A stretch of DNA of 64,000 bases from positions 96,131 to 160,130 of the forward strand of contig PACL01000017.1 in the NCBI GenBank assembly GCA_002700095.1, read 5' to 3'. The translations under genes and the position numbers were made by a program. The notes beneath the pieces are model-generated. The model searched no databases. It was not told the origin of the DNA and was given only the letters and a program-made list of their open reading frames with translations. This stretch comes from Fulvimarina sp. (lineage in GTDB: Bacteria > Pseudomonadota > Alphaproteobacteria > Rhizobiales > Rhizobiaceae). Positions 18,352 through 28,452 of this stretch are shown piece by piece. Position 1 is the stretch's first letter; every line of letters starts with the position of its first letter.

Positions 18352-19343
18352 GGCTGGGCTCCCGTCGGGTGGGCCGGCCCGGCCTTGATGCAGCGGACGT
18401 TCCAGCCGGGCTCGAAAGGGGAAAGGTCGGGCACCGCCGCGGCGCATTCGGGCGAAGCGATCGGGCACCGCGTGCGAAACGCGCAGCCAGACGGCGGATC
18501 GGCCGGGCTCGGCATCTCGCCAGCGAGCACGTGGCCCTCATCGACCTTGCGGGCCGTGATCGACGGCGTCGCGGCCATCAGCGCCCGCGTATAGGGATGG
18601 GCCGGCGCGCCGAACACCTTGTCGGAGGGGCCCTCCTCGACGATCCGGCCGAGATACATCACCACGGCCCGTGTCGAGAGATGCCGCACGACATGCAGGT
18701 CGTGGGCGATGAACAGCATGGCGAGGCCGAGATCGCGCCTGAGGTCGGCGAGGAGGTTCACCACCTGCGCCTGGATCGACACGTCGAGGGCCGAGACCGG
18801 CTCGTCGGCGACGATGAAGTCCGGCCGCGTCGCCAGCGCCCGGGCGACTGCGATGCGCTGGCGCTGGCCGCCGGAAAACTCGTGCGGCCGGCGCTTCGCC
18901 GCGCTCTTCTGCAGGCCGACCACGTCGATCAGCCGGGCGACCTCCGTCTCGATCCCGGCTTTCGGAACGATGTGATGGACGCGCAGGCCGTCGGCGATCT
19001 GGGCGCCGACGCTGCGGCGCGGATCGAGGGAGCCGAACGGGTCCTGGAACACCATCTGCATGCGCCGGGAAAGCGCCCGCCGCTCGGCGCCGGAGACGCC
19101 GGAAAGATCGCGGCCCTCGAAGCGGATCGTCCCGGCGCTGGGAGCTTCAAGCCCCAGCACCATCCGCCCGAGGGTGGACTTGCCGCAGCCCGATTCGCCG
19201 ACGACGCCGACGGCCTCGCCCCTGGCGACCGTGAGCGACACCTCGCGCACGGCAAAAACGTCCCGGCTCCTGCCGAACAGGCCGCTGCGCATCGGGAAAT
19301 TGCGCGACAGGCGGTCGGCCTCGACCAGCGGCGTTTCGGTCAT
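18348..19343 (-). CDS. Peptide ABC transporter ATP-binding protein, DppF/OppF type
   Basis: 331 residues. Walker A GESGCGKSTLGRMVLGL, signature FSGGQRQRIAVARAL and Walker B FIVADEPVSALD form one complete cassette, followed by the C-terminal oligopeptide motif CAFRTRC. The ATG overlaps the stop codon of the fused permease-ATPase gene (ATGA). It is the second ATPase of the transporter; the first is fused to the DppC-type permease upstream. Confidence 0.93.
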   Translation of the reverse strand: MTETPLVEADRLSRNFPMRSGLFGRSRDVFAVREVSLTVARGEAVGVVGESGCGKSTLGRMVLGLEAPSAGTIRFEGRDLSGVSGAERRALSRRMQMVFQDPFGSLDPRRSVGAQIADGLRVHHIVPKAGIETEVARLIDVVGLQKSAAKRRPHEFSGGQRQRIAVARALATRPDFIVADEPVSALDVSIQAQVVNLLADLRRDLGLAMLFIAHDLHVVRHLSTRAVVMYLGRIVEEGPSDKVFGAPAHPYTRALMAATPSITARKVDEGHVLAGEMPSPADPPSGCAFRTRCPIASPECAAAVPDLSPFEPGWNVRCIKAGPAHPTGAQP

Positions 19344-21277
19344 GTGACCTCCTCGTAGCGCAGGCAGCGGGTGCGCCGGCCGGGCGCCGGCACGAATTCT
19401 GCCGGCTCGCTCTCGCGGCAGATCGCCTCGGCATGGTCGCAGCGCGGCGCGAAGCGGCAGCCGGGCGGCATCTGGCCGGGGGCGGGGACAGTGCCGGGGA
19501 TGGCGACGAGGCGCTCGGCGCCGCCTTCGGGCACCGAGCCGATCAGCGCGGCGGTATAGGGATGGCGGGGCCGCGCGAAGACTTCCGCGACCGGGCCCTC
19601 CTCGACCAGCTCGCCCGCATACATCACCGCGACCCGGTCGGCGATCTCGGCGACGACGGCGAGATTGTGGGTGACGAAGACGACGCCCATGTCCGGATTG
19701 TCGCGCTTCAGGTCGGCGATCAGCGCCAGGATCTGCGCCTGGATCGTCGGATCGAGCGCCGTGGTCGGCTCGTCGGCCAGCAGCAGCTTCGGCCGGTTGG
19801 CGACGGCGATGGCGATCATCGCGCGCTGGCGCTGGCCGCCGGAGAGTTCGTGGGGATAGGCGCGCGCCCGTCGCTCCGGGTCGGGAATGCCGACCCGCTT
19901 CAGGAGCGCCACGGCCTCGTTCGCCGCCTCTGCCCGGCCGATCGCGCGATGGGCGAGGATCCCCTCGGCGAGCTGGTCGCCGATCCGGTGGACCGGGTTG
20001 AGCGCGGCGCTGGCGTCCTGGAACACCATGGAAATCTCGTCGCCGCGCAGGCGCCGGTGGCCGTCCTCGTCCTCGGCAAGGAGGTCGAGCGCCGTCCCGT
20101 CGCGCCGGACATAGGCGGCGGTTCCCGCGGTCACGGCGAGGACGTCCGGCAACAGCCCTGTCACGGCGAGGCTGGTCAGCGTCTTGCCCGAGCCGCTCTC
20201 GCCGACCAGCGCCAGCGTCTCGCCGGGGCGCAGCGCCAGCGAGACGCCCCGCACCAGCTCCATGCCCGAGCCGACGCCGCCCGGCCGGTCGAGGGCGACG
20301 GTGAGGCCCTCGATCGCCAGCAGATCGGCCGGTTTCGTCTCGCCGCTGCGGTCCGTCGCGGCGCGGTCCGTCACGGCGCCGGCCCCTGCCGGTCCGGCAG
20401 CTCTGGGCACACGGGCCTCGCGCGACGACGGCCTCGGCGACGTCGCCCCGCGCCGGCGCAGCCAGATCGCGCCGCCGACCGGCACGGTGCGCGGATCAAG
20501 CACGCTCTGCAGCCGGTCGCAGAGGAGGTTGAAGGTGAGGATCGTGCCGGCCAGCGCCAGCGACGGCCAGACCAGCAGCATCGGCGCCTGCTCCATGGCG
20601 CCTCTGGCCGAGCGGATCATCAGCCCCCAGGAAGGCGTCGGCGGCACCACGCCGAGGCCGAGGAAGCTGAGGCCGCTCTCGATGACGATGGCGGACGCGA
20701 TCACCAGCGAGATCTGCACCACCAGCGGCGGCAGGACGTTGGGGAGCAGCGTGCGCAGGACGATCGTCAGGGGATGGGTGCCGAGCGCCCGCTGGGCGGT
20801 GACGTAGTCGAGGCCGCGCACCTGCAGCGTCGCGGCATAGACGACGCGGGCGTAGTTCGGCGTGTAGAGGAGGGTCAGCGCCAGGATCAGCGGCCAGAAG
20901 CCGGCGCCGAGGATGGTGACGACGAGCAGCGCCAGGAGCAGCGGCGGCAGGCACAGCACCACCTCGGCGGCCCGCACCGTGACGAGCTCGACTAGCCCCC
21001 GAAAATAGCCGCCGAGCAGCCCGAGGGTGGCGCCGATCAGCGCCGCCGCCAGCGCCGAGCCGATGGCGATCGACAGCGACGCCCGCGCCCCGAAGATCAG
21101 CCGCGTGAGGACGTCGCGGCCGAACTCGTCCTGGCCGAGCCAGTGCTGCAGCGACGGGCCGGCGAAGCGGTGGGGGATGTCCATGGCCCGGACGTCGGCG
21201 AGCGGCAGGATGGGCGCGAGCAGCACCAGGGCCAGGATGACGGCGATGATCGAGACCGGCAGGATCAGCTTGCGCAT
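19340..21277 (-). CDS. Fused peptide ABC transporter permease (DppC) and ATP-binding protein (DppD)
   Basis: 645 residues combining two transporter subunits. Residues 1 to about 275 are a DppC permease, with [20 protein letters not shown] after the first transmembrane helix and [19 protein letters not shown] in the coupling region. A linker of about 45 residues (Arg/Ala/Gly-rich) leads to an ABC ATPase with [28 protein letters not shown] and [12 protein letters not shown], and the C-terminal CRFAPRC motif. Fusions of this kind are annotated in several proteobacteria, but here it contrasts with the neighbouring transporter, where the two ATPases are fused instead. It starts 4 bp after the DppB-type gene. 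Confidence 0.93.
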   Translation of the reverse strand: MRKLILPVSIIAVILALVLLAPILPLADVRAMDIPHRFAGPSLQHWLGQDEFGRDVLTRLIFGARASLSIAIGSALAAALIGATLGLLGGYFRGLVELVTVRAAEVVLCLPPLLLALLVVTILGAGFWPLILALTLLYTPNYARVVYAATLQVRGLDYVTAQRALGTHPLTIVLRTLLPNVLPPLVVQISLVIASAIVIESGLSFLGLGVVPPTPSWGLMIRSARGAMEQAPMLLVWPSLALAGTILTFNLLCDRLQSVLDPRTVPVGGAIWLRRRGATSPRPSSREARVPRAAGPAGAGAVTDRAATDRSGETKPADLLAIEGLTVALDRPGGVGSGMELVRGVSLALRPGETLALVGESGSGKTLTSLAVTGLLPDVLAVTAGTAAYVRRDGTALDLLAEDEDGHRRLRGDEISMVFQDASAALNPVHRIGDQLAEGILAHRAIGRAEAANEAVALLKRVGIPDPERRARAYPHELSGGQRQRAMIAIAVANRPKLLLADEPTTALDPTIQAQILALIADLKRDNPDMGVVFVTHNLAVVAEIADRVAVMYAGELVEEGPVAEVFARPRHPYTAALIGSVPEGGAERLVAIPGTVPAPGQMPPGCRFAPRCDHAEAICRESEPAEFVPAPGRRTRCLRYEEVT

Positions 21278-21281
21278 CTGA

Positions 21282-22238
21282 TCACCGGGTCAGGCTGATG
21301 CGCGGATCGAGCACCGCGGAGACGATGTCGACGACGAGGTTGAGGAAGACGAAGAGGATCGAGATCACCATCACGATGCCGACGACTTCCGGATAGTCGC
21401 GGGCGTCGACGGCGCTGACGAGATAGCCGGAGAGGCCCGGCCAGTTGAATACGAACTCGACCAGCACCGTGCCGCCGATCAGCGTGCCCATTTCCAGCCC
21501 GAGCACGGTCAGAACCGGGATCATCGCGTTGCGCACCACGTGGCGCCGCAGGATTTTCACCCGGCTCAGGCCCTTCGCCCTTGCGGTGCGCACATAGTCG
21601 CGCTCAAGGACGTCGAGCACGGAGGCTCGCGTCATCCGCGCGATGACCGCCCACAGCGCCAGCGCCACCGTGCCGGCGGGCAGCATCAGCAGGAGGAGGT
21701 GGCGGGCCGGATCGACGGCGAAGGGCACGTAGCCGCCGGCCGGAACCAGGCGCAGCTCCTGGGCGAAGACGAGGATCACCACCGAGCCGACGACGAAGAC
21801 CGGCGTCGACAGCGCCACCGAGGACAGGAAGGAGATGAGGGTGTCGATCCAGCCGCCGGAGCGGACCGCCGCCAGCGTTCCCGCCGGAACGCCGAGCGCT
21901 GCGGCGATCAGCGCGGCGGCGACGATGACTTCCAGCGTGCGCGGCAGGCGCTGGACGATCTGTCCCGTCACCGAGGCGCCGTCGCGGAACGAGGTGCCGA
22001 GATCGCCGGTGAGGAGGCCGCCGATATGGTGGGCGTATTGCAGCCACAACGGATCGTCGAGGCCGAGCCGCTCGCGCAGGTTCGCGACCGCCTGCGGGTC
22101 GGCGGCGGTGGAGCCCTGGCTGAGCAGCAGCTCGGCGGGATCCCCCGGCACGAGATGCAGCATCAGGAACACCAGCGTCACCACGATCCAGACCAGGAAG
22201 ACCGCGAGGAGGCTGCGATAGGCGATGTAGCGCAACAT
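21282..22238 (-). CDS. Peptide ABC transporter permease, DppB type
   Basis: 318 residues. MLRYIAYRSLLAVFLVWIVV is the first transmembrane helix and HLVPGDPAELLL the usual DppB motif; about six helices in all. RDYVRTARAKGLSRVKILRR holds the coupling loop that docks on the ATPase. It begins 9 bp after the binding-protein gene and is followed by the fused permease-ATPase. Confidence 0.93.
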   Translation of the reverse strand: MLRYIAYRSLLAVFLVWIVVTLVFLMLHLVPGDPAELLLSQGSTAADPQAVANLRERLGLDDPLWLQYAHHIGGLLTGDLGTSFRDGASVTGQIVQRLPRTLEVIVAAALIAAALGVPAGTLAAVRSGGWIDTLISFLSSVALSTPVFVVGSVVILVFAQELRLVPAGGYVPFAVDPARHLLLLMLPAGTVALALWAVIARMTRASVLDVLERDYVRTARAKGLSRVKILRRHVVRNAMIPVLTVLGLEMGTLIGGTVLVEFVFNWPGLSGYLVSAVDARDYPEVVGIVMVISILFVFLNLVVDIVSAVLDPRISLTR

Positions 22239-22247
22239 CGGTCGGCC

Positions 22248-23777
22248 TCAGCCGAGGACCGTCTCTTCCAGAGTCTCGGGCGAATAGAAGCAGAGCTGGC
22301 CGGGCATGTTGGTGAAGCCGGACACGCCGGCCTTCATGGCAAAGCCCTGGGAGCGCCAGGCGAGGCCGGCGATCGGCGTCGTCTCCAGCGCCTTCGCCTC
22401 CATCTGGTGGTAGATCGTCTTGCGCTCGGCCGCCTTGAAGGTCTGGCGGCCCTTGGCGAGGAGTTCGGTGATCTCCGGCGTCTTCAGGCCGTAGCTGCGC
22501 ACGAAGCTCGCCGGCAGCGAGCCGTCGATCAGCTGGGTCATGCCGTCCGGATCGTTGTTGGAAGCCGTCGTGCCCATCACGGCGAGGTCGTACTGGCCCT
22601 GATTGCCCTTCTGGACGCGGGTCGCCCATTCCGGCAGGTCGAGCCTGGCATTGATCCCGACCATCGACAGATAGGCCTGGCAGACCTCGGCGGTGCTCTG
22701 GTGCATGCCGTATTGGGCGGTCGCGAGGAGCGTGCAGTCGAAGCCGTTCGGGTGGCCCGCCTCGGCGAGCAGCGCCATCGCCTTGTCCGGATCGTAGGCC
22801 CAGCCGTTGGCGAGATCGGCGTTGTAGTAGTCCGAGCCCTCGGCCAGCGGCAGGTGTTCGAGGGCGCTGCCGCGGCCGTAGAAGGCGGCGGCGACGATGT
22901 CCTCGCGCTTGATCGCATGGGCGACGGCGCGGCGCACCCGCGGATCGTCGAAGGGCGGCCGCTCGGCGTTGAAGGTCAGATACATGAACGGCCCGTCGAC
23001 GGCGTCGAGCTTCAGCCGCGCGTCGGCCTCGATCTGCTCCATCGCCTGCCAGGGGACATATTCGATGAGGTCGACGTCGCCGGCGTCGAGCGCCGCCACC
23101 CGCAGATTCTCGTCGGCATAGACGATGACCTCGATCCCGGCGAGCTTCGGCAGGCCTTCCTTGTAGTAGCCGTCGAAGGCCGACAGGCTCAGCGACACGC
23201 CGCGGTCGGTCTTGTCGAGCTTGAAGGGGCCGGCGCCCATCGTCGTGTCCGGCGCCTCGCCCTTCTTGATCATCGGCATGTTGAAATGGGCGAACCAGCC
23301 GGGCAGCACCGCCGACGGCTCTTCCGTCGTCATCCGGATCGTCCTTGCGTCCGGTGTGTCGACCTTGACGACCGACTGCAGCTCGCCGCGGAAGAAGGCG
23401 GTGGAATCGGCCTTCGCCGCCTCGGCGACGTTCCAGGCGATGTCCTCGGACGTGACGGGCGACCCGTCGTGCCACCTGGCGTCGCGCAGCTTGAACGTCC
23501 AGGTTCCAGCGTCGTCGACCTCGAAGCTCTCGGCGAGTTCGCCGCGCATGGTGCCGTCCGGGGCAAAGCCGAGGAGGCCGCGATGCATCATCAGCTTGAC
23601 CGTGCCGGCCGCCGAGCCCGAGGAGGCCCAGGCATCGAAGCTCGGCGGATAGGCCGACAGGCCGAAGCGCAGCATGCCGCCGGTCTCGGCCCGCAACCCC
23701 TTCGGGCCGACGAAGGCGAGGGCACCGGCGGCGGCGCTGGTGGCGAGAAAGCTGCGGCGGTTGAGGCGCATCGTCAT
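22248..23777 (-). CDS. Peptide ABC transporter substrate-binding protein (family 5), Tat-type signal
   Basis: 509 residues; the ATG at 23777 has GGAGAC upstream. A twin-arginine motif NRRSFLATSA near residues 6-15 starts the export signal, followed by AGALAFVGPKG. FKLRDARWHDGSPVTSEDI is the family 5 solute-binding signature. It should be periplasmic and feed the permeases that follow. Its place right after hyuA-hyuB suggests a ligand that these cytosolic enzymes break down, such as a 5-oxoprolyl or gamma-glutamyl compound, but this is inference. Confidence 0.92.
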   Translation of the reverse strand: MTMRLNRRSFLATSAAAGALAFVGPKGLRAETGGMLRFGLSAYPPSFDAWASSGSAAGTVKLMMHRGLLGFAPDGTMRGELAESFEVDDAGTWTFKLRDARWHDGSPVTSEDIAWNVAEAAKADSTAFFRGELQSVVKVDTPDARTIRMTTEEPSAVLPGWFAHFNMPMIKKGEAPDTTMGAGPFKLDKTDRGVSLSLSAFDGYYKEGLPKLAGIEVIVYADENLRVAALDAGDVDLIEYVPWQAMEQIEADARLKLDAVDGPFMYLTFNAERPPFDDPRVRRAVAHAIKREDIVAAAFYGRGSALEHLPLAEGSDYYNADLANGWAYDPDKAMALLAEAGHPNGFDCTLLATAQYGMHQSTAEVCQAYLSMVGINARLDLPEWATRVQKGNQGQYDLAVMGTTASNNDPDGMTQLIDGSLPASFVRSYGLKTPEITELLAKGRQTFKAAERKTIYHQMEAKALETTPIAGLAWRSQGFAMKAGVSGFTNMPGQLCFYSPETLEETVLG

Positions 23778-23839
23778 TTCGCTGTCTCCATGCTCGTGGC
23801 CGGGCATCGGCTGGCCGGTTGGAAAATGTCGGCGCGTCG

Positions 23840-25489
23840 TCACTCCGCCGCGATGAGGTCGTTGCGCGCATCGGCCTCGATGGCCGACGGCGCGCGGTCT
23901 GCCGCCGGGCCGTAGCCGCCGCCGCCGGGGGTGACGATCTCCAGCCACTCACCGGCGCGAAGGGATCCGACGCCGCGCTCGAAGGGGGCGGCGGACGGCG
24001 AGACGGCGAAGCTGCCGCCGGCGCCCGGCCCGCCGCCGAGAAGGCCCCAGCTGGTCGAGAGGATGCGGGTGATGTCGACGCGCACCATGCAGTCTTCCGT
24101 CGCCCGGTAGACCCGGCGAAGGCCCATGCCGCCGCGAAAGGCGCCGGCGCCGCCGGAGCCGTCGACGAGCTCGTAGCGTTCCAGAATCAGCGGATATTCG
24201 ACCTCCAGCGCCTCGACCGGCAGGTTGGAGGTGTTGGTGGCGTGGACGTGAATGCCGTCGAGGCCGTCGGCCGACGGCCGGGCGCCGCCGCCGCCGCCGA
24301 TGGTCTCCAGATAGACCCAGTAGTTCCCGGATTCCGGGCCGCTCGTCCGGGTGCCGGAAAAGGTCGCGACCGAGCAGCCGGAATTGGTGCAGGCCGACAC
24401 CTTCTGCGGCGCCGCTTGCGCCAGCGCCCCGAGGATCAGGTCGGCGACCCGCTGGCAGGTCTGGACGCGGCCGTTGACGGCGGCCGGGTGCGAGCAGGAG
24501 AGGAGGCTGCCCTGGGGCGCCCGGACGGTGATCGGCCGGGCGAGGCCGGCATTCGGCAGGACGGTCGGGTCGACCACGGACTTGACGATGTAATAGGCGG
24601 TGGCGAGCAGCGCCGTGCGGGTCATGTTGATGCCCGAGCGCACCTGCGGCGGCGCCTCGAAATCCAGCGCGATCTCGTCGCCGGCGATGGTGACGGTCAC
24701 GGCGAGCGGGATCGGATCGTCGAAATCGAGGGTGTCGAAGACGTCCTCGAAGCGCCAGGAACCATCCGGCAGCGCGGCGATGCCGGCGCGCATCTTGCGC
24801 TCGGCATAGTCCTGCAGCGCCTTGCCGGAGGCGAGCACCGTTCCGGTGCCGTGCTTGGCGCAGAGCTCGGTGAAGCGCCTGACCCCCACCCGGTTGGCCG
24901 CCATCTGGGCGCGCAGGTCCGACAGTCGTTCCCGAGGCACCTGGCAGTTCAGGAGGATCAGGTCCTGCACGTCCTTCTGGAGTTCGCCCGCCCGCCAGAG
25001 CCGGATCGGCGGGATGCGCAGGCCTTCCTGGTAGATGTGGGCATGGGCCCGGTCGACGAAGTCGGAATGGTGGGCGAGATTCACCGTCCAGGCGACGAGG
25101 TCGCCGTCGATGAAGATCGGCTCGGCGAGGACGATGTCCGGCAGGTGGGTGCCGCCGCCCTTGTAGGCGTCGTTGCCGACGAAGACGTCGCCCGGCCGCA
25201 TCTCGGCCGCGTCGTGCAAAGCGAGCACCATCGGGATGAAGTCGAGGAAGCTGCCGAGATGCACCGGAATGTGCTCGGCCTGGCAGAGGGTCCGGCCGTC
25301 CCGGTCGAACAGCGCCGTCGAGCAGTCCCGCCGCTCCTTGATGTTGGTCGAATAGGAGGCCCGCACCAGCGCCTCGCCGGTCTCCTCGACGATGGAGGAG
25401 AGCGCCGCGCCGATGACCTCCACGGTGATCGGGTCGAGGGCGAGCTGGTCAGGCGTCGCCGGTGCGGACGCCTTTGGGGCATGGCTCAT
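23840..25489 (-). CDS. hyuB: Hydantoinase B/5-oxoprolinase subunit B
   Basis: 549 residues from the ATG at 25489, overlapping the hyuA stop codon (ATGA); the long open frame upstream is a shadow of hyuA. LDPITVEVIGAALSSIVEE opens the hydantoinase B domain, and VGNDAYKGGGTHLPDIV and GGGGYGPAADR near the C-terminus are family hallmarks. With HyuA it forms an ATP-dependent amidohydrolase that opens 5-oxoproline or (N-methyl)hydantoin. Sequence alone does not separate the two activities. Confidence 0.93.
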   Translation of the reverse strand: MSHAPKASAPATPDQLALDPITVEVIGAALSSIVEETGEALVRASYSTNIKERRDCSTALFDRDGRTLCQAEHIPVHLGSFLDFIPMVLALHDAAEMRPGDVFVGNDAYKGGGTHLPDIVLAEPIFIDGDLVAWTVNLAHHSDFVDRAHAHIYQEGLRIPPIRLWRAGELQKDVQDLILLNCQVPRERLSDLRAQMAANRVGVRRFTELCAKHGTGTVLASGKALQDYAERKMRAGIAALPDGSWRFEDVFDTLDFDDPIPLAVTVTIAGDEIALDFEAPPQVRSGINMTRTALLATAYYIVKSVVDPTVLPNAGLARPITVRAPQGSLLSCSHPAAVNGRVQTCQRVADLILGALAQAAPQKVSACTNSGCSVATFSGTRTSGPESGNYWVYLETIGGGGGARPSADGLDGIHVHATNTSNLPVEALEVEYPLILERYELVDGSGGAGAFRGGMGLRRVYRATEDCMVRVDITRILSTSWGLLGGGPGAGGSFAVSPSAAPFERGVGSLRAGEWLEIVTPGGGGYGPAADRAPSAIEADARNDLIAAE

Positions 25490-27564
25490 CGCGGCAGCTC
25501 CAGGATGAGGTTTTCGAGCCCGTCGACCGTGGCGGTGACGCCGGGCGGGACGAGGGTGGTGGTGTCCATCTGCTCGATGATCGCCGGGCCACTGAACGCC
25601 ATGCCGGGCCGCAGTGCCGCGCGGGCGTAGATGGCGCTGTCGGCAAAGCCCCCGGTCTCCGGAAACCAGATCTCGCGCCGGCCGGTGACGGCGGACGACG
25701 CATCTTCCGGCCCGAGCGGCAGTATCGGCAGCTCGGCCTTCCTCACGAGGCCCAGCGCCTCGGCCCGGAAGGTCACGCAGAGGATGCGTTCCCCCTCGGC
25801 GGCAAAGCCGTACATGCGGATATGGGCCGCGGTGAAATCCTCCCGCAGCTTCTTGAGGCTCTGCGCGGTGATCTCGCCGGCGGGGACGGGCACGGTCAGC
25901 TCGTAGTTCTGGCCCTCGTAGCGAAGGTCGACGCTCTGGGTCGCGCGCCTCGCCTCCGGCGCGATCCTCTCGGTCTCGAACCAGCGGCCGGCCTCGGCCG
26001 CCACCGCATTCACCGCATCGCCGATGGCGGCAATGTTCTCGGCCTCGAGCGGGATCAGCCGGGTGGCGGAGAAGTCGGCGCGAAGGTCGGTGAGGAGCAG
26101 CCCCATGGCGCAGAGGATGCCGGGATTGCGCGGCACGATGACCCGGGCGATGTCGAGTTCCGCGGCAAGCCGCACCGCATGCAGCGGGCCGGCGCCGCCG
26201 AAGGCCATCAGCGCGTAGTCGCGCGGGTCGTAGCCCTTCTGCACCGAGATCACCCGGATCGCCCGCGCCATGTTGGCGGTGACGACGGAGATGATCCCCT
26301 GGGCGGTCTCCATCGGCTCCATGCCGAGCTCGGCGGCGAGCCGCGCGACGGCTTCGAGCGCGAGATCCCGCCGCACCGCCATGCGCCCGTCGAGGAGATG
26401 GGTGGGGTTGAGCACCTGCAGGACGATGTTGGCGTCGGTCACCGTCGGCTGGCTGGCACCCTTGCCGTAGCAGACGGGGCCGGGATCGGCGCCGGCGCTC
26501 TGCGGCCCGACCTTCAGGAGCCCGCCACTGTCGATCGCCGCGATCGAGCCGCCGCCGGCGCCCACCGTGTGGATGTCGAGCATCGGCGCCTTGATCGGAT
26601 AGCCGTGGACGACGCTCTCGTTGGTCTGGGTGATCTTGCCGCCGGTCATCAGCGCGACGTCGGAGGAGGTGCCGCCCATGTCGAAGGTGATGACGTCGAG
26701 ATGGCCGGAGCGCGCGCCGATCGCCTCGGCCGCGACGACGCCGGTCGATGGGCCGGAGAGGACCGCGCGCACCGGCGTCTCGGCCGCCGCCTCGAAGCCG
26801 ACGACGCCGCCGTTCGACTGGGTCAGATGCGGGGCGGCGAGAAGCCCCATCTCGCCGAGCCGCGTCGTCAGCCGGCGGATGTAGCGCTGCATGATCGGGC
26901 CGAGATAGGCGTTGACCGTCGCCGTCGACAGCCGCTCGAACTCGCGGAATTCCGGCGCGATCTCGTGGCTGGCGCAGATGAAGGCGTCCGGCAGTTCCTC
27001 TGCGACGATCGCCTTCGCCGCCTTCTCGTGGGCCGGATTGACGAAGGCGTAGAGGAACGAGATCGCGACCGCCGCGACCCCTTCTGCGGCGAATGCCCTT
27101 GCCGCTTCGCGCACGGCCGCCTCGTCCAGCGGCGCTTCCACCGCGCCGGTATGCAGCATCCGCTCGCAAACCTCCCGGCGCAGGAAGCGCGGCACCAGCA
27201 CCGGCGGCTTCTCGGCGAAGAGGTCGTAGAGGTCGGGACGCTTCTGCCGGCCGATCTCCAGGAGGTCGCGGAAGCCGGCGGTGGTGATCAGCCCCACCTT
27301 GGCGCCGCGATGGGTGATCAGTGCGTTGGTCGCCACCGTCGTCCCATGGCCGAGATAGGTGATCTCGCCGGCGTCGAAGGCGCATTCCTGCATGCCCTCG
27401 GTGACGCCCTCGAAGATGCCCCGGGAGGGATCGTCCGGCGTCGAGGAGACCTTCCAGACCCGCATGGCGCCGGTCGCTTCGTCGAACATGCAGACGTCGG
27501 TGAAGGTGCCGCCGGAATCGACGCCGACGCGCCAGCTTGCCCGGGATCCTTCGGTCTCGCCCAT
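25486..27564 (-). CDS. hyuA: Hydantoinase A/5-oxoprolinase subunit A (ATP-binding)
   Basis: 692 residues from the ATG at 27564; upstream in-frame sequence to 27765 runs through the divergent regulator and is rejected. RVGVDSGGTFTDV at the N-terminus and FDMGGTSSDVAL in the middle are the phosphate-binding loops of the ASKHA/hydantoinase A fold, and VGAGGGSIAAI follows. It would use ATP to activate the cyclic amide hydrolysed with HyuB. It is the first gene of a minus-strand run of nine genes and is divergent from a GntR/FCD regulator. Confidence 0.93.
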   Translation of the reverse strand: MGETEGSRASWRVGVDSGGTFTDVCMFDEATGAMRVWKVSSTPDDPSRGIFEGVTEGMQECAFDAGEITYLGHGTTVATNALITHRGAKVGLITTAGFRDLLEIGRQKRPDLYDLFAEKPPVLVPRFLRREVCERMLHTGAVEAPLDEAAVREAARAFAAEGVAAVAISFLYAFVNPAHEKAAKAIVAEELPDAFICASHEIAPEFREFERLSTATVNAYLGPIMQRYIRRLTTRLGEMGLLAAPHLTQSNGGVVGFEAAAETPVRAVLSGPSTGVVAAEAIGARSGHLDVITFDMGGTSSDVALMTGGKITQTNESVVHGYPIKAPMLDIHTVGAGGGSIAAIDSGGLLKVGPQSAGADPGPVCYGKGASQPTVTDANIVLQVLNPTHLLDGRMAVRRDLALEAVARLAAELGMEPMETAQGIISVVTANMARAIRVISVQKGYDPRDYALMAFGGAGPLHAVRLAAELDIARVIVPRNPGILCAMGLLLTDLRADFSATRLIPLEAENIAAIGDAVNAVAAEAGRWFETERIAPEARRATQSVDLRYEGQNYELTVPVPAGEITAQSLKKLREDFTAAHIRMYGFAAEGERILCVTFRAEALGLVRKAELPILPLGPEDASSAVTGRREIWFPETGGFADSAIYARAALRPGMAFSGPAIIEQMDTTTLVPPGVTATVDGLENLILELPR

Positions 27565-27585
27565 TTCAGTCTGGCCCCATTCATG

Positions 27586-27600
27586 TATACTTGACGTATA
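27586..27600. promoter_or_regulatory. Candidate operator of the divergent GntR regulator
   Basis: A perfect inverted repeat, TATAC at 27586-27590 and GTATA at 27596-27600 with a 5-base spacer, lies 22 bp upstream of the hyuA start in the divergent promoter region. FCD-type GntR proteins often bind short AT-rich palindromes of this size. A TTGACG at 27591-27596 overlaps it and could be a -35 element. Binding by the adjacent regulator is inferred from position only. Confidence 0.45.
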
Positions 27601-27718
27601 ACACTCCAGTCGGGCACGCTGCGCAATCCCCTTTCTCATAAAAAATGAGCAGCGTGAGGAAGTGACTGAGAAATGGGCATTTGCTCGAAATGAAGACGCG
27701 AACGGGAGACAGGCCGGA

Positions 27719-28390
27719 ATGGCGGCGGCATCGGACGACGAGACGACCGGCGGGCGGGCCGCCAAGCCCGCCGGCCAGCGCGCCTATGCGGCGATCCGTG
27801 CCGGCATCCTCGGCGGCGCCTTTCCGCCCGGCGGCTTCATCGAGGAGGGACAGGCCTGCGAACTGACCGGGGTCTCCCGCACGCCGGTCCGCGAGGCGCT
27901 GACGCGGCTCGCCGCCGAAGGCTTCGTCGAGCTGCATCCGCGCCGCGGCGCCATGGTCCGGCCGCTGCTCGGCTCGGAGCTGCGGGACCTTCTGGAAGTC
28001 CGCCGGATGATCGAGAGCCACGCCATCCGCCGCATCTGCGAGGACCGGCGGGCGGTTCCCGGCGGCCTCTACGGCCTCTGCGAGAGCCGCGAGGCGGCTT
28101 CAGTCAACGATCTTCTGACCAGCGTCGAGATCAACACCAGGTTCCACCACGGCATCGTCGAGGCGGCCGGCAACGGCGTCCTCACCAAGGCCTATGAGGG
28201 CCTCCATGCCAGCCTCGGCCGCGCCAGCATGCTGTCCCTGCAGATGAAGTTCGGCGATTCCGACCTCATCAACCAGGAGCACCGGGAACTCCTCGACGCC
28301 CTCTCGGCCCACGACGCCGAGGCGGCGCTCGCCGTCCTTCAGCGGCATCTGAGGCCGATCCCGCAGCTGATGGCGGTGCTGCCCGCCTGA
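27719..28390 (+). CDS. GntR-family transcriptional regulator, FCD subfamily
   Basis: 223 residues from the ATG at 27719, which has GGGAGAC about 9 bases upstream; an in-frame GTG at 27662 would add 19 residues and cannot be excluded. The winged helix lies in residues about 20-80, with CELTGVSRTPVREALTRLAAEGFVELHPRRGAMV as recognition and wing region (seen as TGVSRTPVREALTRL). The C-terminal helical FCD domain carries RRMIESHAIRRI and the later His residues of the ligand pocket. It is divergent from hyuA and co-directional with the gamma-glutamyltransferase gene, so it probably controls both, likely as a repressor released by an organic-acid or amino-acid ligand. Confidence 0.9.
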   Translation: MAAASDDETTGGRAAKPAGQRAYAAIRAGILGGAFPPGGFIEEGQACELTGVSRTPVREALTRLAAEGFVELHPRRGAMVRPLLGSELRDLLEVRRMIESHAIRRICEDRRAVPGGLYGLCESREAASVNDLLTSVEINTRFHHGIVEAAGNGVLTKAYEGLHASLGRASMLSLQMKFGDSDLINQEHRELLDALSAHDAEAALAVLQRHLRPIPQLMAVLPA

Positions 28391-28452
28391 GGGACGGCCC
28401 CCTCCATGGACATCCCGCCCCGATCCTCTTCCCGACAGAAGGCCCTTCGCCC

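Noticed and set aside
21540..23915. 791-residue plus-strand frame opposite the second transporter
   Set aside because: Shadow of the permease and binding-protein genes; low-complexity composition.
25462..27594. 710-residue plus-strand frame opposite hyuA
   Set aside because: Shadow of hyuA, no recognisable domain.
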